Assembly (NCBI RefSeq): GCF_900103605.1 | Contig: NZ_FNHY01000002.1 | Coordinates: forward strand, 62,001-126,000 | DNA from: Psychrobacillus sp. OK028 | Lineage (GTDB): Bacteria; Bacillota; Bacilli; Bacillales_A; Planococcaceae | Direction: 5' to 3' | Length of the DNA: 64,000 nt | Shown: piece after piece, positions 1 through 8,749 of the stretch | How positions within the stretch are numbered: position 1 is the first letter of the stretch | Layout of the letters: the number at the start of each line of letters is the position of its first letter | Program-made: the position numbers and the translations under genes | The notes under the pieces: generated by a model | The model's database searches: none | The model's input: the letters and a program-made list of their open reading frames with translations, nothing else | What the model was told of the DNA's origin: nothing

Positions 1-257
1 AAGTGAATGTTGGGGATACTACATTACAAATTGTGTGTGGCGCACCGAACGTAGAAGCTGGTCAAAAGGTAGTAGTAGCAAAGGTAGGAGCGGTTATGCC
101 TTCGGGTATGGTTATAAAAGATGCTGAACTGAGGGGTGTTGCTTCAAGTGGAATGCTATGCTCCGCAAGAGAATTGGCGATTCCTAACGCACCAGAAGTA
201 AAAGGAATTCTTGTTCTGGAAGAACAAAAAGAAGTCGGAAGTGAATTTTTAGTTTAA
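1..257 (+). CDS. ytpR: YtpR-like tRNA-binding-domain protein, 3' end only
   Basis: This is the C-terminal part of an open frame that enters from the left edge; its start lies outside the window. The visible residues form an OB-fold tRNA-binding domain of the EMAPII/PheT-N type: a CGAPNV segment, the KVGAVMPSGMVI stretch, and GMLCSARELAIP followed by a GILVLEE ending. This matches YtpR, a protein of about 200 residues that resembles the N-terminal module of the phenylalanyl-tRNA synthetase beta chain. Only about 84 residues are present. It lies just upstream of sftA and murC, as in B. subtilis. A hairpin terminator follows at once, so it ends its transcription unit. The identification is firm; the cellular role of YtpR is not well established. 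Confidence 0.88.
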   Translation, partial: VNVGDTTLQIVCGAPNVEAGQKVVVAKVGAVMPSGMVIKDAELRGVASSGMLCSARELAIPNAPEVKGILVLEEQKEVGSEFLV

Positions 258-263
258 TGAATG

Positions 264-295
264 AAAAGCATACCATGATGGTGTGCTTTTTTTCT
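264..295 (+). terminator. Rho-independent terminator after ytpR
   Basis: AGCATACC pairs with GGTGTGCT (one G-T pair) across a five-base loop, followed by a run of seven T. It sits 7 bases past the ytpR stop codon. Confidence 0.8.
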
Positions 296-340
296 TTAGA
301 AAATTATAGATCTTATATAAAGTGGTTATTGTGAATTATA

Positions 341-430
341 GCGCAGGTCGGCGACTCTAGTTGAACAATATGATGAAGTGAATACAGGCTCGAGTCGCCC
401 TGAGAAAGATTCCGACCGCAAAGGAAATGA
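341..430. repeat. Diverged intergenic repeat with nested inverted repeats
   Basis: The gap between ytpR and sftA (about 296-746) holds no convincing gene. Inside it GGTCGG (346-351) and GGCGACTC (350-357) pair with GAGTCGCC (392-399) and CCGACC (412-417), giving a nested hairpin. The right arm, from AGGCTCGAG to the GAAAG..TCCG core, aligns by eye with 39039-39090, so both look like decayed copies of one dispersed family. The rest of the gap is AT-rich and presumably carries the sftA promoter, which I could not place with confidence. Confidence 0.5.
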
Positions 431-746
431 GAGGTATATCTGGATCTTTTTTTGACTGCACTGCATTCGTCTAGGTAAGTCGTTACACGCTCTCGAGCAC
501 ATTTATTTGTGCTTGTATGAAATTTACTTCCTCTCTCCGTTATGTTACGCGAACACTCATTATTTACTCGCTCATTGCCATTATTTACTCTCGGAATGCC
601 CAAAATATTCACCGTCCCAATATATAAGTGGCACTTTACAAATAGTCAAACAACAAAAAGGCATGATATTTTTCCCATTCTACCTGTTAAATACAGACGA
701 AACCTATTATTATTGATAGAATAAGAGGTATCTTTTAGAAAGAGTG

Positions 747-3050
747 ATGAATTTGAATTGGTTAAAAAAATTATTTGCATCAGATGAAAATGAAGTTGAA
801 GAGGAGTACGAAGAGCAACAACAAGTGATCCATTCCGCAACAAAGAAAACTCCTTTTCGTTTCCCGTTAATATCAGATGAAGAAAAAAATGAATTGTTAT
901 ACGGATATCCCAAGGAAGAAAAAATAGTAGAACCATATAAAGAGGAACCTTATTTAAAGGAACAAGAATTTAAACCATTGCATACCCAAAGTCTGTGGCA
1001 GCAACGTAAACAGCCCACTGTAACACATCGTGCTGAAAAGAAAATGATGGAAGAAACTCCTGCTATAAATCGAAAGAAAAGAGCATTTACACCTACAGAG
1101 GTACCTTCTCCTGTTTATGGCTTTTCCAAAACGGTAGTAACAAAAGAAAAAGAGTTCACAGAAGAGATTGAACCTAAAATTGAAGAAGTAACTGCTGCAG
1201 CAACTTATCCGGAACCTACTATTTTAGAACCGGAAGTAATAGCAACAGACAATCTCGTTCAGCAAACAGAGCTAGAGGAAAATCAGTTGGCTTATGATTT
1301 AGAAGAGAAAGCACATGCAACCGAGTTAGTAGAAGTTGTACAAGCAGAGGTAGCTGTAGCGGAAATGGTAGAAACAATTGATCTAGCTCAAAATGCAGAA
1401 ATCATTGAAGAAAAGCCAGTAAAAGAAAATATTCGACCATTTAATGTACTAATGCTGAAATCAGATAAAAGTAAATTGAATAGAATAGATACTATGAACA
1501 AAATCTCTCCGGTAGCGCAAAAGGCGGTTAATACACCAAAGCCATCCATTCAGCAGGAGCAGAAACAAACAAATGAAACGGTTCAATTAAGTGTGCAGGA
1601 AGTTAAAACAATAGAAGAAAAAGTAGAGGAAGAGATACTACCTAATTATGTCAGACCCTCTTTTAGTCATTTACTTCCTCCCGAGATGAATGTGGAAGAT
1701 AAGGAATGGATGGAGGAGCAAGCATTTACATTAGTAGATGCGTTATCACATTTTCAAGTAGTTGGTGAAATTGTTCAAATGGTACAGGGACCAGCAGTTA
1801 CTCAATTTGAAATAACAGTTGGTCAGGGAACAAAGGTTAGTAAAATACGAAACTTGGCGGATGATCTTAAGCTTGCGTTAGCAGCAAAGGATATTCGTAT
1901 TCAAGCACCAATACCTGGGAAGAGCTCTATTGGAATAGAGATACCAAATAGAAAATCTCGTGCAGTGCGCTTAGCTGAAGTAATAAATACAGATATATTT
2001 TTAGGCTCGGATTCTCCCTTGGAAGCCGCTTTAGGATTGGATCTTACAGGTAAACCAGTGACATTGGATTTGCGTAAAATGCCTCACGGACTCATTGCAG
2101 GAGCAACTGGTTCTGGTAAATCTGTATTTATCAACTCATTATTAGTAAGTCTGTTGTATAAAGCGACGCCAGCTGAAGTAAAATTATTATTAATAGATCC
2201 TAAAATGGTAGAGCTTGCACCGTTCAATCATATTCCACATCTTGTCAGTCCAGTTATTACAGATGTAAAAGCCGCAACTGCAGCACTGAAGTGGGCAGTG
2301 GAAGAGATGGAACGACGCTATCAGTTGTTTGCACATATTGGGGTGCGGGATATATCGAGATATAATACGCTCGCTACCGAGAAGCGCCAGTTTGCTCAGA
2401 AGCTTCCGTATATTGTCATAGTAATTGATGAGCTTGCGGATTTGATGATGATGGCTCCTACGGAAGTAGAAGATGCTATTTGTCGAATTGCACAAAAGGC
2501 AAGAGCCTGTGGAATACATTTAGTATTGGCTACACAGCGACCTTCAGTTGATGTTATCACTGGTCTCATTAAAGCAAATATCCCTACACGAATTGCATTT
2601 TCCGTATCTTCACAAATTGATTCACGCACGATTTTGGATCAGCAGGGTGCAGAACGTTTGCTAGGAAAAGGAGATATGCTTTACCAAGGTAACGGAATGT
2701 CTAGCCCTGTTCGTATCCAAGGTACCTATGTATCGGATGACGAAATTGAAAGTGTTATTGAATATGCTCGAACTCAGGGGAATCCAGATTATTTGTTTGA
2801 ACAAGAGGAGCTTCTCCAAAAAGAAATAACCTCTGAACAGGACGAATTATTTGAAGAGGCTTGCCGATTTATTGTAGAACAAGGAACTGCATCCACTTCA
2901 TTATTGCAGCGTAAATTTCATCTAGGATATAACCGAGCAGCCCGCTTAATAGATGCCATGTATGAAAATGGTTATGTTACAGAGCAAAAGGGAAGTAAAG
3001 CTAGAGATGTTCTTTTAACAAGTGAAACTTTAGACGAAATATTTAGTTAA
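747..3050 (+). CDS. sftA: SftA, soluble FtsK/SpoIIIE-family DNA translocase
   Basis: ATP-driven double-strand DNA pump that helps clear chromosome ends from the closing septum. Unlike SpoIIIE it has no N-terminal membrane segments, and none are seen here. After a short start (NWLKKLF) comes a long Glu-rich, low-complexity linker to about residue 320, then the motor with Walker A GATGSGKS (near 453) and Walker B VIVIDELADLMM (near 559). A C-terminal winged-helix gamma domain (about 705-760, ending near GSKARDVLL) would read orientation motifs. At about 767 residues it is shorter than B. subtilis SftA (952), the difference lying in the linker. GTG 744 and ATG 747 are adjacent possible starts. 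I chose the ATG, although the Shine-Dalgarno site is weak. Neighbours ytpR and murC match B. subtilis order. Confidence 0.92.
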   Translation: MNLNWLKKLFASDENEVEEEYEEQQQVIHSATKKTPFRFPLISDEEKNELLYGYPKEEKIVEPYKEEPYLKEQEFKPLHTQSLWQQRKQPTVTHRAEKKMMEETPAINRKKRAFTPTEVPSPVYGFSKTVVTKEKEFTEEIEPKIEEVTAAATYPEPTILEPEVIATDNLVQQTELEENQLAYDLEEKAHATELVEVVQAEVAVAEMVETIDLAQNAEIIEEKPVKENIRPFNVLMLKSDKSKLNRIDTMNKISPVAQKAVNTPKPSIQQEQKQTNETVQLSVQEVKTIEEKVEEEILPNYVRPSFSHLLPPEMNVEDKEWMEEQAFTLVDALSHFQVVGEIVQMVQGPAVTQFEITVGQGTKVSKIRNLADDLKLALAAKDIRIQAPIPGKSSIGIEIPNRKSRAVRLAEVINTDIFLGSDSPLEAALGLDLTGKPVTLDLRKMPHGLIAGATGSGKSVFINSLLVSLLYKATPAEVKLLLIDPKMVELAPFNHIPHLVSPVITDVKAATAALKWAVEEMERRYQLFAHIGVRDISRYNTLATEKRQFAQKLPYIVIVIDELADLMMMAPTEVEDAICRIAQKARACGIHLVLATQRPSVDVITGLIKANIPTRIAFSVSSQIDSRTILDQQGAERLLGKGDMLYQGNGMSSPVRIQGTYVSDDEIESVIEYARTQGNPDYLFEQEELLQKEITSEQDELFEEACRFIVEQGTASTSLLQRKFHLGYNRAARLIDAMYENGYVTEQKGSKARDVLLTSETLDEIFS

Positions 3051-3080
3051 CATTTTTTATTAAATGTTCACAAGAAGAAG

Positions 3081-3089
3081 TGTTATAAT
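3081..3089 (+). promoter_or_regulatory. Extended -10 promoter of murC
   Basis: TGTTATAAT is a perfect TGn-TATAAT extended -10 element lying 75 bases before the murC start. No good -35 hexamer is seen at 16-18 bp, which is typical of extended -10 promoters. Confidence 0.55.
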
Positions 3090-3163
3090 GATGAATACGT
3101 CCAGATAGGCGCATGAATTATTCAATGTATTTAAGTGGGGCTAATCCCAGGAGGTTACTACGT

Positions 3164-4465
3164 ATGACAAAGTACCATTTTACAGGCATTAAAGGGTCTG
3201 GTATGAGCCCGTTAGCGCAAATTTTGCATGATACAGGCTATGAAGTGCAAGGCTCTGATATTGAAAAATATTTTTTTACAGAAAAACCATTACATGAGCG
3301 AAATATAGAAATATTATTGTTTGATGAATCTAATATTAAAGAGGGTATGACAGTTATTGCCGGGAATGCTTTTCCAGACAATCATCCTGAGTTGGTCAAA
3401 GCTAGAGAGCTTGGCTTAGAGGTAATCCGATATCATGACTTCTTAGGCGATTATATGAGTCAGTTTACATCTATTGCAGTTACTGGGGCTCATGGTAAAA
3501 CATCGACTACTGGTTTGTTATCTCATGTATTGAGTGGATATGAACCAACTTCGTATTTGATAGGTGATGGAACTGGAAAAGGCGTGCATAATGCTTCTAA
3601 TTTTGTGTTTGAAGCTTGTGAATATCGTCGTCATTTTCTAGCGTACAATCCTGATTATGCTATTATGACTAATGTTGATTTTGATCATCCAGATTATTTC
3701 CAAGATATCGATGATGTTTTCCAAGCATTTAAGTCCATGGCGATGCAAGTGAAAAAAGGTATCTTTGCTTGTGGCGACGACAAATATTTACAACAGATAA
3801 AATCGGAAGTTCCGGTCGTATACTACGGCTTTGGGGAACATAATGATTTTGCAGCCCGCAATCTTGAAATCTCAACAGAGGGTACATCTTTTGATGTATT
3901 TGTACGCAATGAATTTTATGATCGCTTTTCTATTCCAATGTTCGGTGATCATACTATTTTAAATGCGCTTGCAGTTATCTCTCTTTGCCATTATGAAGGT
4001 GTCCCATCAGATACTATTCAAAAAGGGTTAGAGACGTTTGAAGGTGTAAAAAGAAGGTTTACGGAGACTATTGCAGGTGATGATATTATCATTGATGATT
4101 ATGCTCATCATCCTACAGAGATAAAGGCAACTATTCAATCGGCTAGACAAAAGTATCCCACTCACCAAATCGTTGCTATTTTCCAACCACATACTTTTAC
4201 AAGAACGCAAAAGTTTTTACAGCAATTTAGTGAGGCTTTAAGTTTAGCAGATCGCGTTTATTTATGTGATATTTTTGGATCTGCAAGGGAAAATGCTGGA
4301 AATTTAACGATTGAAACGCTTGGTGATATTATTGAAGGCAGTCACATTTTAACAGAAGAAAATGTAGGCGAATTGCAAACAAATGAACAATCTGTATTCT
4401 TATTTATGGGAGCAGGCGACGTTCAAAAGTATCAAAAAGCCTTTGAAGCAAAACTTAATAATTAA
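3164..4465 (+). CDS. murC: UDP-N-acetylmuramate--L-alanine ligase
   Basis: Adds L-alanine to UDP-MurNAc with ATP, the first step of peptidoglycan stem-peptide synthesis in the cytoplasm. The N-terminal Rossmann part carries [13 protein letters not shown]. The ATP loop is [10 protein letters not shown] near residue 107, and the Mur central domain includes DYAHHPTEI. At 433 residues it matches B. subtilis MurC (432). The frame is open upstream to 3113, but the ATG at 3164 is preceded by AGGAGG at 3149-3154 and its first residues ([13 protein letters not shown]) match family starts, so I use it. It has its own promoter and terminator and appears monocistronic. Confidence 0.97.
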   Translation: MTKYHFTGIKGSGMSPLAQILHDTGYEVQGSDIEKYFFTEKPLHERNIEILLFDESNIKEGMTVIAGNAFPDNHPELVKARELGLEVIRYHDFLGDYMSQFTSIAVTGAHGKTSTTGLLSHVLSGYEPTSYLIGDGTGKGVHNASNFVFEACEYRRHFLAYNPDYAIMTNVDFDHPDYFQDIDDVFQAFKSMAMQVKKGIFACGDDKYLQQIKSEVPVVYYGFGEHNDFAARNLEISTEGTSFDVFVRNEFYDRFSIPMFGDHTILNALAVISLCHYEGVPSDTIQKGLETFEGVKRRFTETIAGDDIIIDDYAHHPTEIKATIQSARQKYPTHQIVAIFQPHTFTRTQKFLQQFSEALSLADRVYLCDIFGSARENAGNLTIETLGDIIEGSHILTEENVGELQTNEQSVFLFMGAGDVQKYQKAFEAKLNN

Positions 4466-4469
4466 TAAA

Positions 4470-4502
4470 AGAGCTTAATCTATTTAGATTAAGCTTTTTT
4501 TA
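4470..4502 (+). terminator. Terminator after murC
   Basis: AGCTTAATC (4472-4480) pairs with GATTAAGCT (4487-4495) around a TATTTA loop and is followed by a T run. Confidence 0.85.
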
Positions 4503-4543
4503 GAAGGATATTTAAAAGAAACGTAGTATAGTATAGATAGGAA

Positions 4544-4568
4544 GTTTAATTTGATTTGATTGGGGTAA
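4544..4568 (+). promoter_or_regulatory. Sigma-B-type promoter of ytxG-ytxH
   Basis: GTTTAA (4544-4549), a 13-base spacer, then GGGTAA (4563-4568). This differs from the B. subtilis sigma-B consensus GTTTAA-N13-15-GGGTAT at one position. It lies about 40 bp before the ytxG start. The B. subtilis ytxGHJ operon is known to be in the general stress regulon, so family knowledge and sequence agree. Confidence 0.75.
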
Positions 4569-4606
4569 AATTGTATTAAGACAGATCAGCTTTAGGAGGA
4601 TGTTCA

Positions 4607-5071
4607 ATGGAAAATCTTTTATACATAGCCGCTATAATAGCCGCTGTTGCATTTCTAATACTTTGTATAAGTTTAGCGATGACCTTATTTTCAGTTAAAA
4701 AGACATTAAATAATGTGGCGGACACATTAGATGGGTTAGAAACGAATCTTCAAAACATGACAAAAGAAACAGCGGAACTTCTTCATAAAACAAATGACTT
4801 AGCAGAAGATATTCAAGCTAAATCTGAGAAGTTAAATACAGTAGTCGATGCAGTTAAAAATGTAGGAACATCTGTAAATGGATTTAATCATTCTATCCAA
4901 CGTTTAACAACTTCTGTAACATCCGAAGTGGAGAAGAATGAAGAGAAAATTGCTCAGGTTGTACAATGGAGTAATGTTTTTCTAGGCGTTCGAGACAAAT
5001 GGAAAGAACGTAAAGCATTAGAACGTGCTGGGTATTACACTTACGACAATGACAACCAAAAACCACTATAA
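4607..5071 (+). CDS. ytxG: YtxG, DUF948 general stress membrane protein
   Basis: Small single-pass membrane protein of 154 residues. Residues 4-29 form a hydrophobic helix rich in Ile, Ala and Leu. The rest is a heptad-like coiled coil (about 30-120) typical of DUF948, ending in a basic segment (RDKWKERKALERAG). The molecular function is unknown; B. subtilis YtxG belongs to the sigma-B stress regulon. An AGGAGG site at 4594-4599 fixes the start. The stop codon lies 15 bases before the ytxH start, so the two genes form an operon behind the sigma-B-like promoter. Confidence 0.9.
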   Translation: MENLLYIAAIIAAVAFLILCISLAMTLFSVKKTLNNVADTLDGLETNLQNMTKETAELLHKTNDLAEDIQAKSEKLNTVVDAVKNVGTSVNGFNHSIQRLTTSVTSEVEKNEEKIAQVVQWSNVFLGVRDKWKERKALERAGYYTYDNDNQKPL

Positions 5072-5086
5072 TTGGAGGAATTTTAC

Positions 5087-5662
5087 ATGACAAATCAAAA
5101 GCAAACTAAACCTAACTACAATGATGCAACTTATAATCATGAATATTATGCCAACCAATCATCTTATAATCAGCAGGGAAATCCCAATTATCCACCAGTA
5201 CCATACTACAACAATGATCCAAGAGATGATATTTACCGTGATGAAGAAGTAAATGGTAAAGATTTTATTCTCGGTGTGTTAATTGGTGGAATAATCGGGG
5301 CAACGACTGCTTTATTGTTAGCACCAAAAACTGGTACAGAACTTCGTGGAAATCTTTCTACTCAGGCTGGTCAGCTAAAAGAGAAAACGATGGATTTATC
5401 TTCTACTGCGAAAGAAAAAACAACTCAGCTTTCAAAGCAAATTCAAGAGCAGTCCGGACAATTAGTTGAAAAAGTAAAAGCTATTAAACCAGCTGCCTCT
5501 TCACCGTTGGATGACGGTACGGCTTCTTCTGAGGGAGAAGAGCCAATGGAATTTATGGAAACGGTCACCTTTACAACTGAAGAATTAACAGATCAAGAAG
5601 AAAATGCGACAGCAGTTGCAGAAGCGATTAAAGAAGCAGTTGCAGAAGAAGAAAAAAAGTAA
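5087..5662 (+). CDS. ytxH: YtxH-family general stress protein
   Basis: A 191-residue YtxH-domain protein. The N-terminal 50 residues are Asn, Tyr and Gln rich. They are followed by the signature DFILGVLIGGIIGA-TALLLAPKTG segment, a Gly-rich hydrophobic helix that probably inserts in the membrane, then an amphipathic coiled-coil region (about 85-130) and an acidic tail. An upstream TTG (5072) is in frame, but the ATG at 5087 has GGAGGA at 5074-5079, so the ATG is the start. It is the last gene of the sigma-B-like operon; a terminator follows and ytxJ, the third gene in B. subtilis, is not here. Biochemical function is unknown. Confidence 0.9.
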   Translation: MTNQKQTKPNYNDATYNHEYYANQSSYNQQGNPNYPPVPYYNNDPRDDIYRDEEVNGKDFILGVLIGGIIGATTALLLAPKTGTELRGNLSTQAGQLKEKTMDLSSTAKEKTTQLSKQIQEQSGQLVEKVKAIKPAASSPLDDGTASSEGEEPMEFMETVTFTTEELTDQEENATAVAEAIKEAVAEEEKK

Positions 5663-5671
5663 ATATATCAT

Positions 5672-5705
5672 AAAAAAGCATTGCACATAGCAATGCTTTT
5701 TTGTA
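5672..5705 (+). terminator. Terminator after ytxH
   Basis: AAAAAGCATTG and CAATGCTTTTTT pair around a short CACATAG loop, with a T tract. Confidence 0.85.
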
Positions 5706-5784
5706 TTTATCCTTTCTTTCACGAAAAATTAATTATTGCATAAAATATTATGGAGATGATTTTAACTTTTAGGGAGCTATTGAC

Positions 5785-6051
5785 TTGAATAAAAATAATT
5801 TAAATTTTAGACAAGATAATCCAGACCAGCAAACGGAGAGTCAAGCTGCAAAACTAGCTGTGATTGCCACAGCAATCACAACCTTTGGAGATGCGTTAGC
5901 CACAATAGCTGCTGTTCTTGCACTAGAAGAGAGCCGACAGAATAATAGCGATAGTTCTGATAACAAAAATTTACAGAAACAAATTGACCATTTAAACGAT
6001 GAAATTAAATATCTAAAAAAACAAATAAATAGTCAGAAGCGTTTTTACTGA
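5785..6051 (+). CDS. Small protein, hydrophobic helix plus coiled coil, unknown function
   Basis: I do not recognise this 88-residue protein. Residues 20-48 form an Ala/Ile/Thr-rich helix (AKLAVIATAITTFGDALATIAAVLAL) that could be a membrane or packing helix. Residues 60-85 form a Lys/Gln/Leu coiled coil (IDHLNDEIKYLKKQI), and the N-terminus is polar. TTG is the start, with AGGGAG at 5771-5776 eight bases upstream. It sits between ytxGH and another small gene, in the place where ytxJ would be, but has no thioredoxin-like CxxC features and is not YtxJ. Confidence 0.65.
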   Translation: MNKNNLNFRQDNPDQQTESQAAKLAVIATAITTFGDALATIAAVLALEESRQNNSDSSDNKNLQKQIDHLNDEIKYLKKQINSQKRFY

Positions 6052-6112
6052 AATAAATCTAATAACGAATTAAATTTTATAAAATCGGGCACGCTATACT
6101 TGAGGTGACAAG

Positions 6113-6385
6113 ATGAACTTTCCAATAATCCATACAAATTTTTGGGATGCTCTAATAGCTGTTCCGGCAATTATGATTCTAACTCAACTTCTAAAAGTAT
6201 ACTTTAAAATCCCTAGCACATTTACACCGTATATTGCACTCCTCATTGGGCTATTAATATCCATTTTTATTAGTCATCCAAATAACTTATTCGCTGGTAT
6301 TTTCATGGGGTGGTTTTATGGATATGCAGCTGTTGGAAATTACGCTGCATTAAAAACATCGTGGGTCGCCTATAGAAATGAGTGA
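6113..6385 (+). CDS. Small integral membrane protein, holin-like layout
   Basis: A 90-residue hydrophobic protein with two clear membrane segments (about 13-29 and 37-54) and a third weaker one (about 58-75), ending in a short polar tail. The layout resembles small phage-holin-like membrane proteins, but no signature supports a specific function. GAGGTG just before the ATG serves as ribosome binding site. A strong hairpin downstream ends transcription and also serves the converging FtsA-like gene. Confidence 0.65.
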   Translation: MNFPIIHTNFWDALIAVPAIMILTQLLKVYFKIPSTFTPYIALLIGLLISIFISHPNNLFAGIFMGWFYGYAAVGNYAALKTSWVAYRNE

Positions 6386-6403
6386 AGGTTCATAAACAAG
6401 AAG

Positions 6404-6446
6404 AAAAAGAGTCGGATTCACAAAATTTGAATCTGACTCTTTTTGT
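6404..6446. terminator. Bidirectional terminator between converging genes
   Basis: AAAAAGAGTCGGATTCA pairs with TGAATCTGACTCTTTTT around CAAAATT, with T runs at both ends. It serves the small membrane protein on + and the FtsA-like gene on -. Confidence 0.85.
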
Positions 6447-6447
6447 T

Positions 6448-8583
6448 TTATCCAAACAAGATCTCTAAAAAATCGCCACCAAATATTTCTTCATCAAAAC
6501 GTGAAGGCTCTCCGTTTTTTAATATTTGGAATGAACCAGCTTGCTCCGGCATAGTCCATTCAGTAAAACGAAAAACGTCTTGAAAGATCCAGGGGGAATT
6601 ATTTATATCCTGCCACTGAATGTTCGATTTTTTAGGAATTATATCAGTAGGGGACAATTGGACGTTTTCTTTCTGCACAATTGCACATTCTTTCATGAGC
6701 TCCACTGTTTTGTTTTGGAATGTAACTATTATTTTGTCCATTAACTTTTTTTCAAGTTGATTTGCAAGCTGTTGCAACGTTGGTGAACTAAATGTTTCCA
6801 GTTGTATAATATCATTTTCTTGAACAGGATAGGTTAGTTTGGCCTGGCTACCATTTAACAATAGCTTTGATGAAAATGATGGGATAAAATGTTCTTTATT
6901 GTTTATGGTTACAGTGTAAGGTTGTAGTTGGATTAAGTAATTTTCTTTGTGAATAGAATATATAACCTGTTCTATTGTTTGCGGCGTTTCAACAGTTATT
7001 TTGTCGTTGTCTTGCAAAACCTTATCTAAAGAAACCTTATGCCCATTTTGTTTCACAATAGGTTCAACTATATACATAACACCTTGAAAAGTAATAGATT
7101 TAATCGTCGCATCGTCCAAAAGATCCCGCACTGTAGCGAAACCTTCTTTTCCGTCAACGCCCTCTAATAGTTCTATTTTATCATTATTTTGAATAGCTGT
7201 TTTTGTACTAGCTTCAACTCCGTTTAGCTGGATAACAGCTGGTTTTCCATGCTCTCCTGGAATATGAATGATTTGCCCATTTACTTCTACAGTTAATGCA
7301 GCTCCAGGCTTACCATAAAGTTTACGAGCTGAAATATTAGCAGCTAAAAAGGCATCAGCAATAGTCATTTCTTTAAGTTCAAATAACCGAACGATTTGGT
7401 TATTCACTTGCACAGACATGTATTGAATTGGTGCACGTTTTGCTGCAATGGCAATTCCGATAGGGGTAACCAATTCAGGCGTGATTGGAATATGTTCTTC
7501 CTTCGTTAAGTGCTGTATTGCATCTATCCCACGAACTGCAACACGATTGAGAGGTAAATTTAGTTTTTCAGCCAAAACACTAGGGAGAGTTGGAGTTAAA
7601 CTTCCCCCACCTACTAGCATCACAGCCTTCGTAGGTTTGTTGTTATTTAAGCGCAAAATTTCGTTTGAGATGGCACTTGCTAAAACCTCTATAGCAGGTT
7701 TTAGTGCTTTAATCACCTCATCTTTTGGGATATCCTGCTCAAAACCTAAAATATCGTGTATTTGGACAAATTCCTCGGTATTAATTTTTCTCTTTGCTTG
7801 TTCAGCTAACGGGAAATCCAATAAGTAATGATCACTCAAAGCTTCGGTAATTTCATCTCCAGCGGTTGCTACCATTCCATAGGCGACTACAGTTCCTAAA
7901 TCTGTAAGAGCAATATCAGAAGTTCCCGCCCCAATATCGACTAATGCTACGTTTAATCTTCTCATCGAAGGAGGTATAAGCACATTGATCGCAGCAATTG
8001 GTTCAAGCGTCAACGCTTCCATTTCCAAGTTAGCACGTTTTAGTGCAGAAATAAGAGATTCTACTACGACGCGTGGAAGAAAAGTTGCTATAACCTCTAT
8101 AGACGCTTCGTTTCCTTGTTGATCTACTAAACTTCCTATTTCTTCTCCATCTAATCGATAATAGACAACACTGTATCCAACACAATAATAGTGATTAGAA
8201 TGCTTGTCTGTATCATTTTGTATTAAATTACTCTGTGCTTTTTGGACGGCTGAAAGCTCCAGTCGATTCATATCATCCTCTGAAAAGATAGGTCTATTTT
8301 TAATGTCCATTACAACTTCTGCCTGCTCTGTTTTCAACGCTCTACCAGCCGCAGCCACACTTACTTTTTCCAATTTTCCATGCTTTTTTTCAAGCTTCTC
8401 TTTTACGGACTGAATGACCTCAGCCACTTTTAACACATTATGTATTTGACCGTCAACCATTGCTCTTTCTTTGTGTTCTTCCACTAATATATCCAATACA
8501 TGGAAAGAGTCTCCATTTTCTTCTAAAATAATCCCTACTACAGATCTTGTACCAATATCTAATGCAAATAATTTAGGTGTCAA
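6448..8583 (-). CDS. FtsA-like actin-fold ATPase with long C-terminal extension
   Basis: The N-terminal 400 residues are an actin/Hsp70-fold ATPase of the FtsA/PilM type. Phosphate-1 is FALDIGTRSVVGII, phosphate-2 is VALVDIGAGTSDIAL and the adenosine motif is VMLVGGGSLTP. About 310 further residues (from near 400) hold beta-rich segments including VEVNGQIIHIPGEHG and YTVTINNKEHF; I cannot assign these. Canonical FtsA is about 420-440 residues and ends in a membrane helix, which is not seen here. TTG at 8607 opens the frame, but the TTG at 8583 has AAAGGA nine bases upstream and begins next to the conserved LFALDIG, so I use 8583. Related proteins occur in Bacillales; a division or envelope role is only inferred. 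Confidence 0.8.
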   Translation of the reverse strand: MTPKLFALDIGTRSVVGIILEENGDSFHVLDILVEEHKERAMVDGQIHNVLKVAEVIQSVKEKLEKKHGKLEKVSVAAAGRALKTEQAEVVMDIKNRPIFSEDDMNRLELSAVQKAQSNLIQNDTDKHSNHYYCVGYSVVYYRLDGEEIGSLVDQQGNEASIEVIATFLPRVVVESLISALKRANLEMEALTLEPIAAINVLIPPSMRRLNVALVDIGAGTSDIALTDLGTVVAYGMVATAGDEITEALSDHYLLDFPLAEQAKRKINTEEFVQIHDILGFEQDIPKDEVIKALKPAIEVLASAISNEILRLNNNKPTKAVMLVGGGSLTPTLPSVLAEKLNLPLNRVAVRGIDAIQHLTKEEHIPITPELVTPIGIAIAAKRAPIQYMSVQVNNQIVRLFELKEMTIADAFLAANISARKLYGKPGAALTVEVNGQIIHIPGEHGKPAVIQLNGVEASTKTAIQNNDKIELLEGVDGKEGFATVRDLLDDATIKSITFQGVMYIVEPIVKQNGHKVSLDKVLQDNDKITVETPQTIEQVIYSIHKENYLIQLQPYTVTINNKEHFIPSFSSKLLLNGSQAKLTYPVQENDIIQLETFSSPTLQQLANQLEKKLMDKIIVTFQNKTVELMKECAIVQKENVQLSPTDIIPKKSNIQWQDINNSPWIFQDVFRFTEWTMPEQAGSFQILKNGEPSRFDEEIFGGDFLEILFG

Positions 8584-8749
8584 TTTCCCACGTCCTTTTT
8601 CAGACAAATACTTTAACGAGTTGAATCGCTAAAATAAAATGCGTGACATTTTCTCGAGCATTGATTATAATATTACTTATATCTAAAAATGTATCACAAT
8701 TTTCTGTCGTTATAAAGTATCGGTGGAAAGAAGAGAGGAGAAATTATCT

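Noticed and set aside
313-724. Several short open frames between ytpR and sftA
   Set aside because: They overlap each other on both strands, have no ribosome sites or family-like sequence, and cover a repeat-like hairpin region.
5785-6051. Whether the small gene after ytxH is ytxJ
   Set aside because: It is shorter, has no thioredoxin-like fold signature and contains a hydrophobic helix plus coiled coil instead.
7448-7828. 126-residue frame opposite the FtsA-like gene
   Set aside because: It lies wholly antisense to a conserved actin-fold domain and has no ribosome site.
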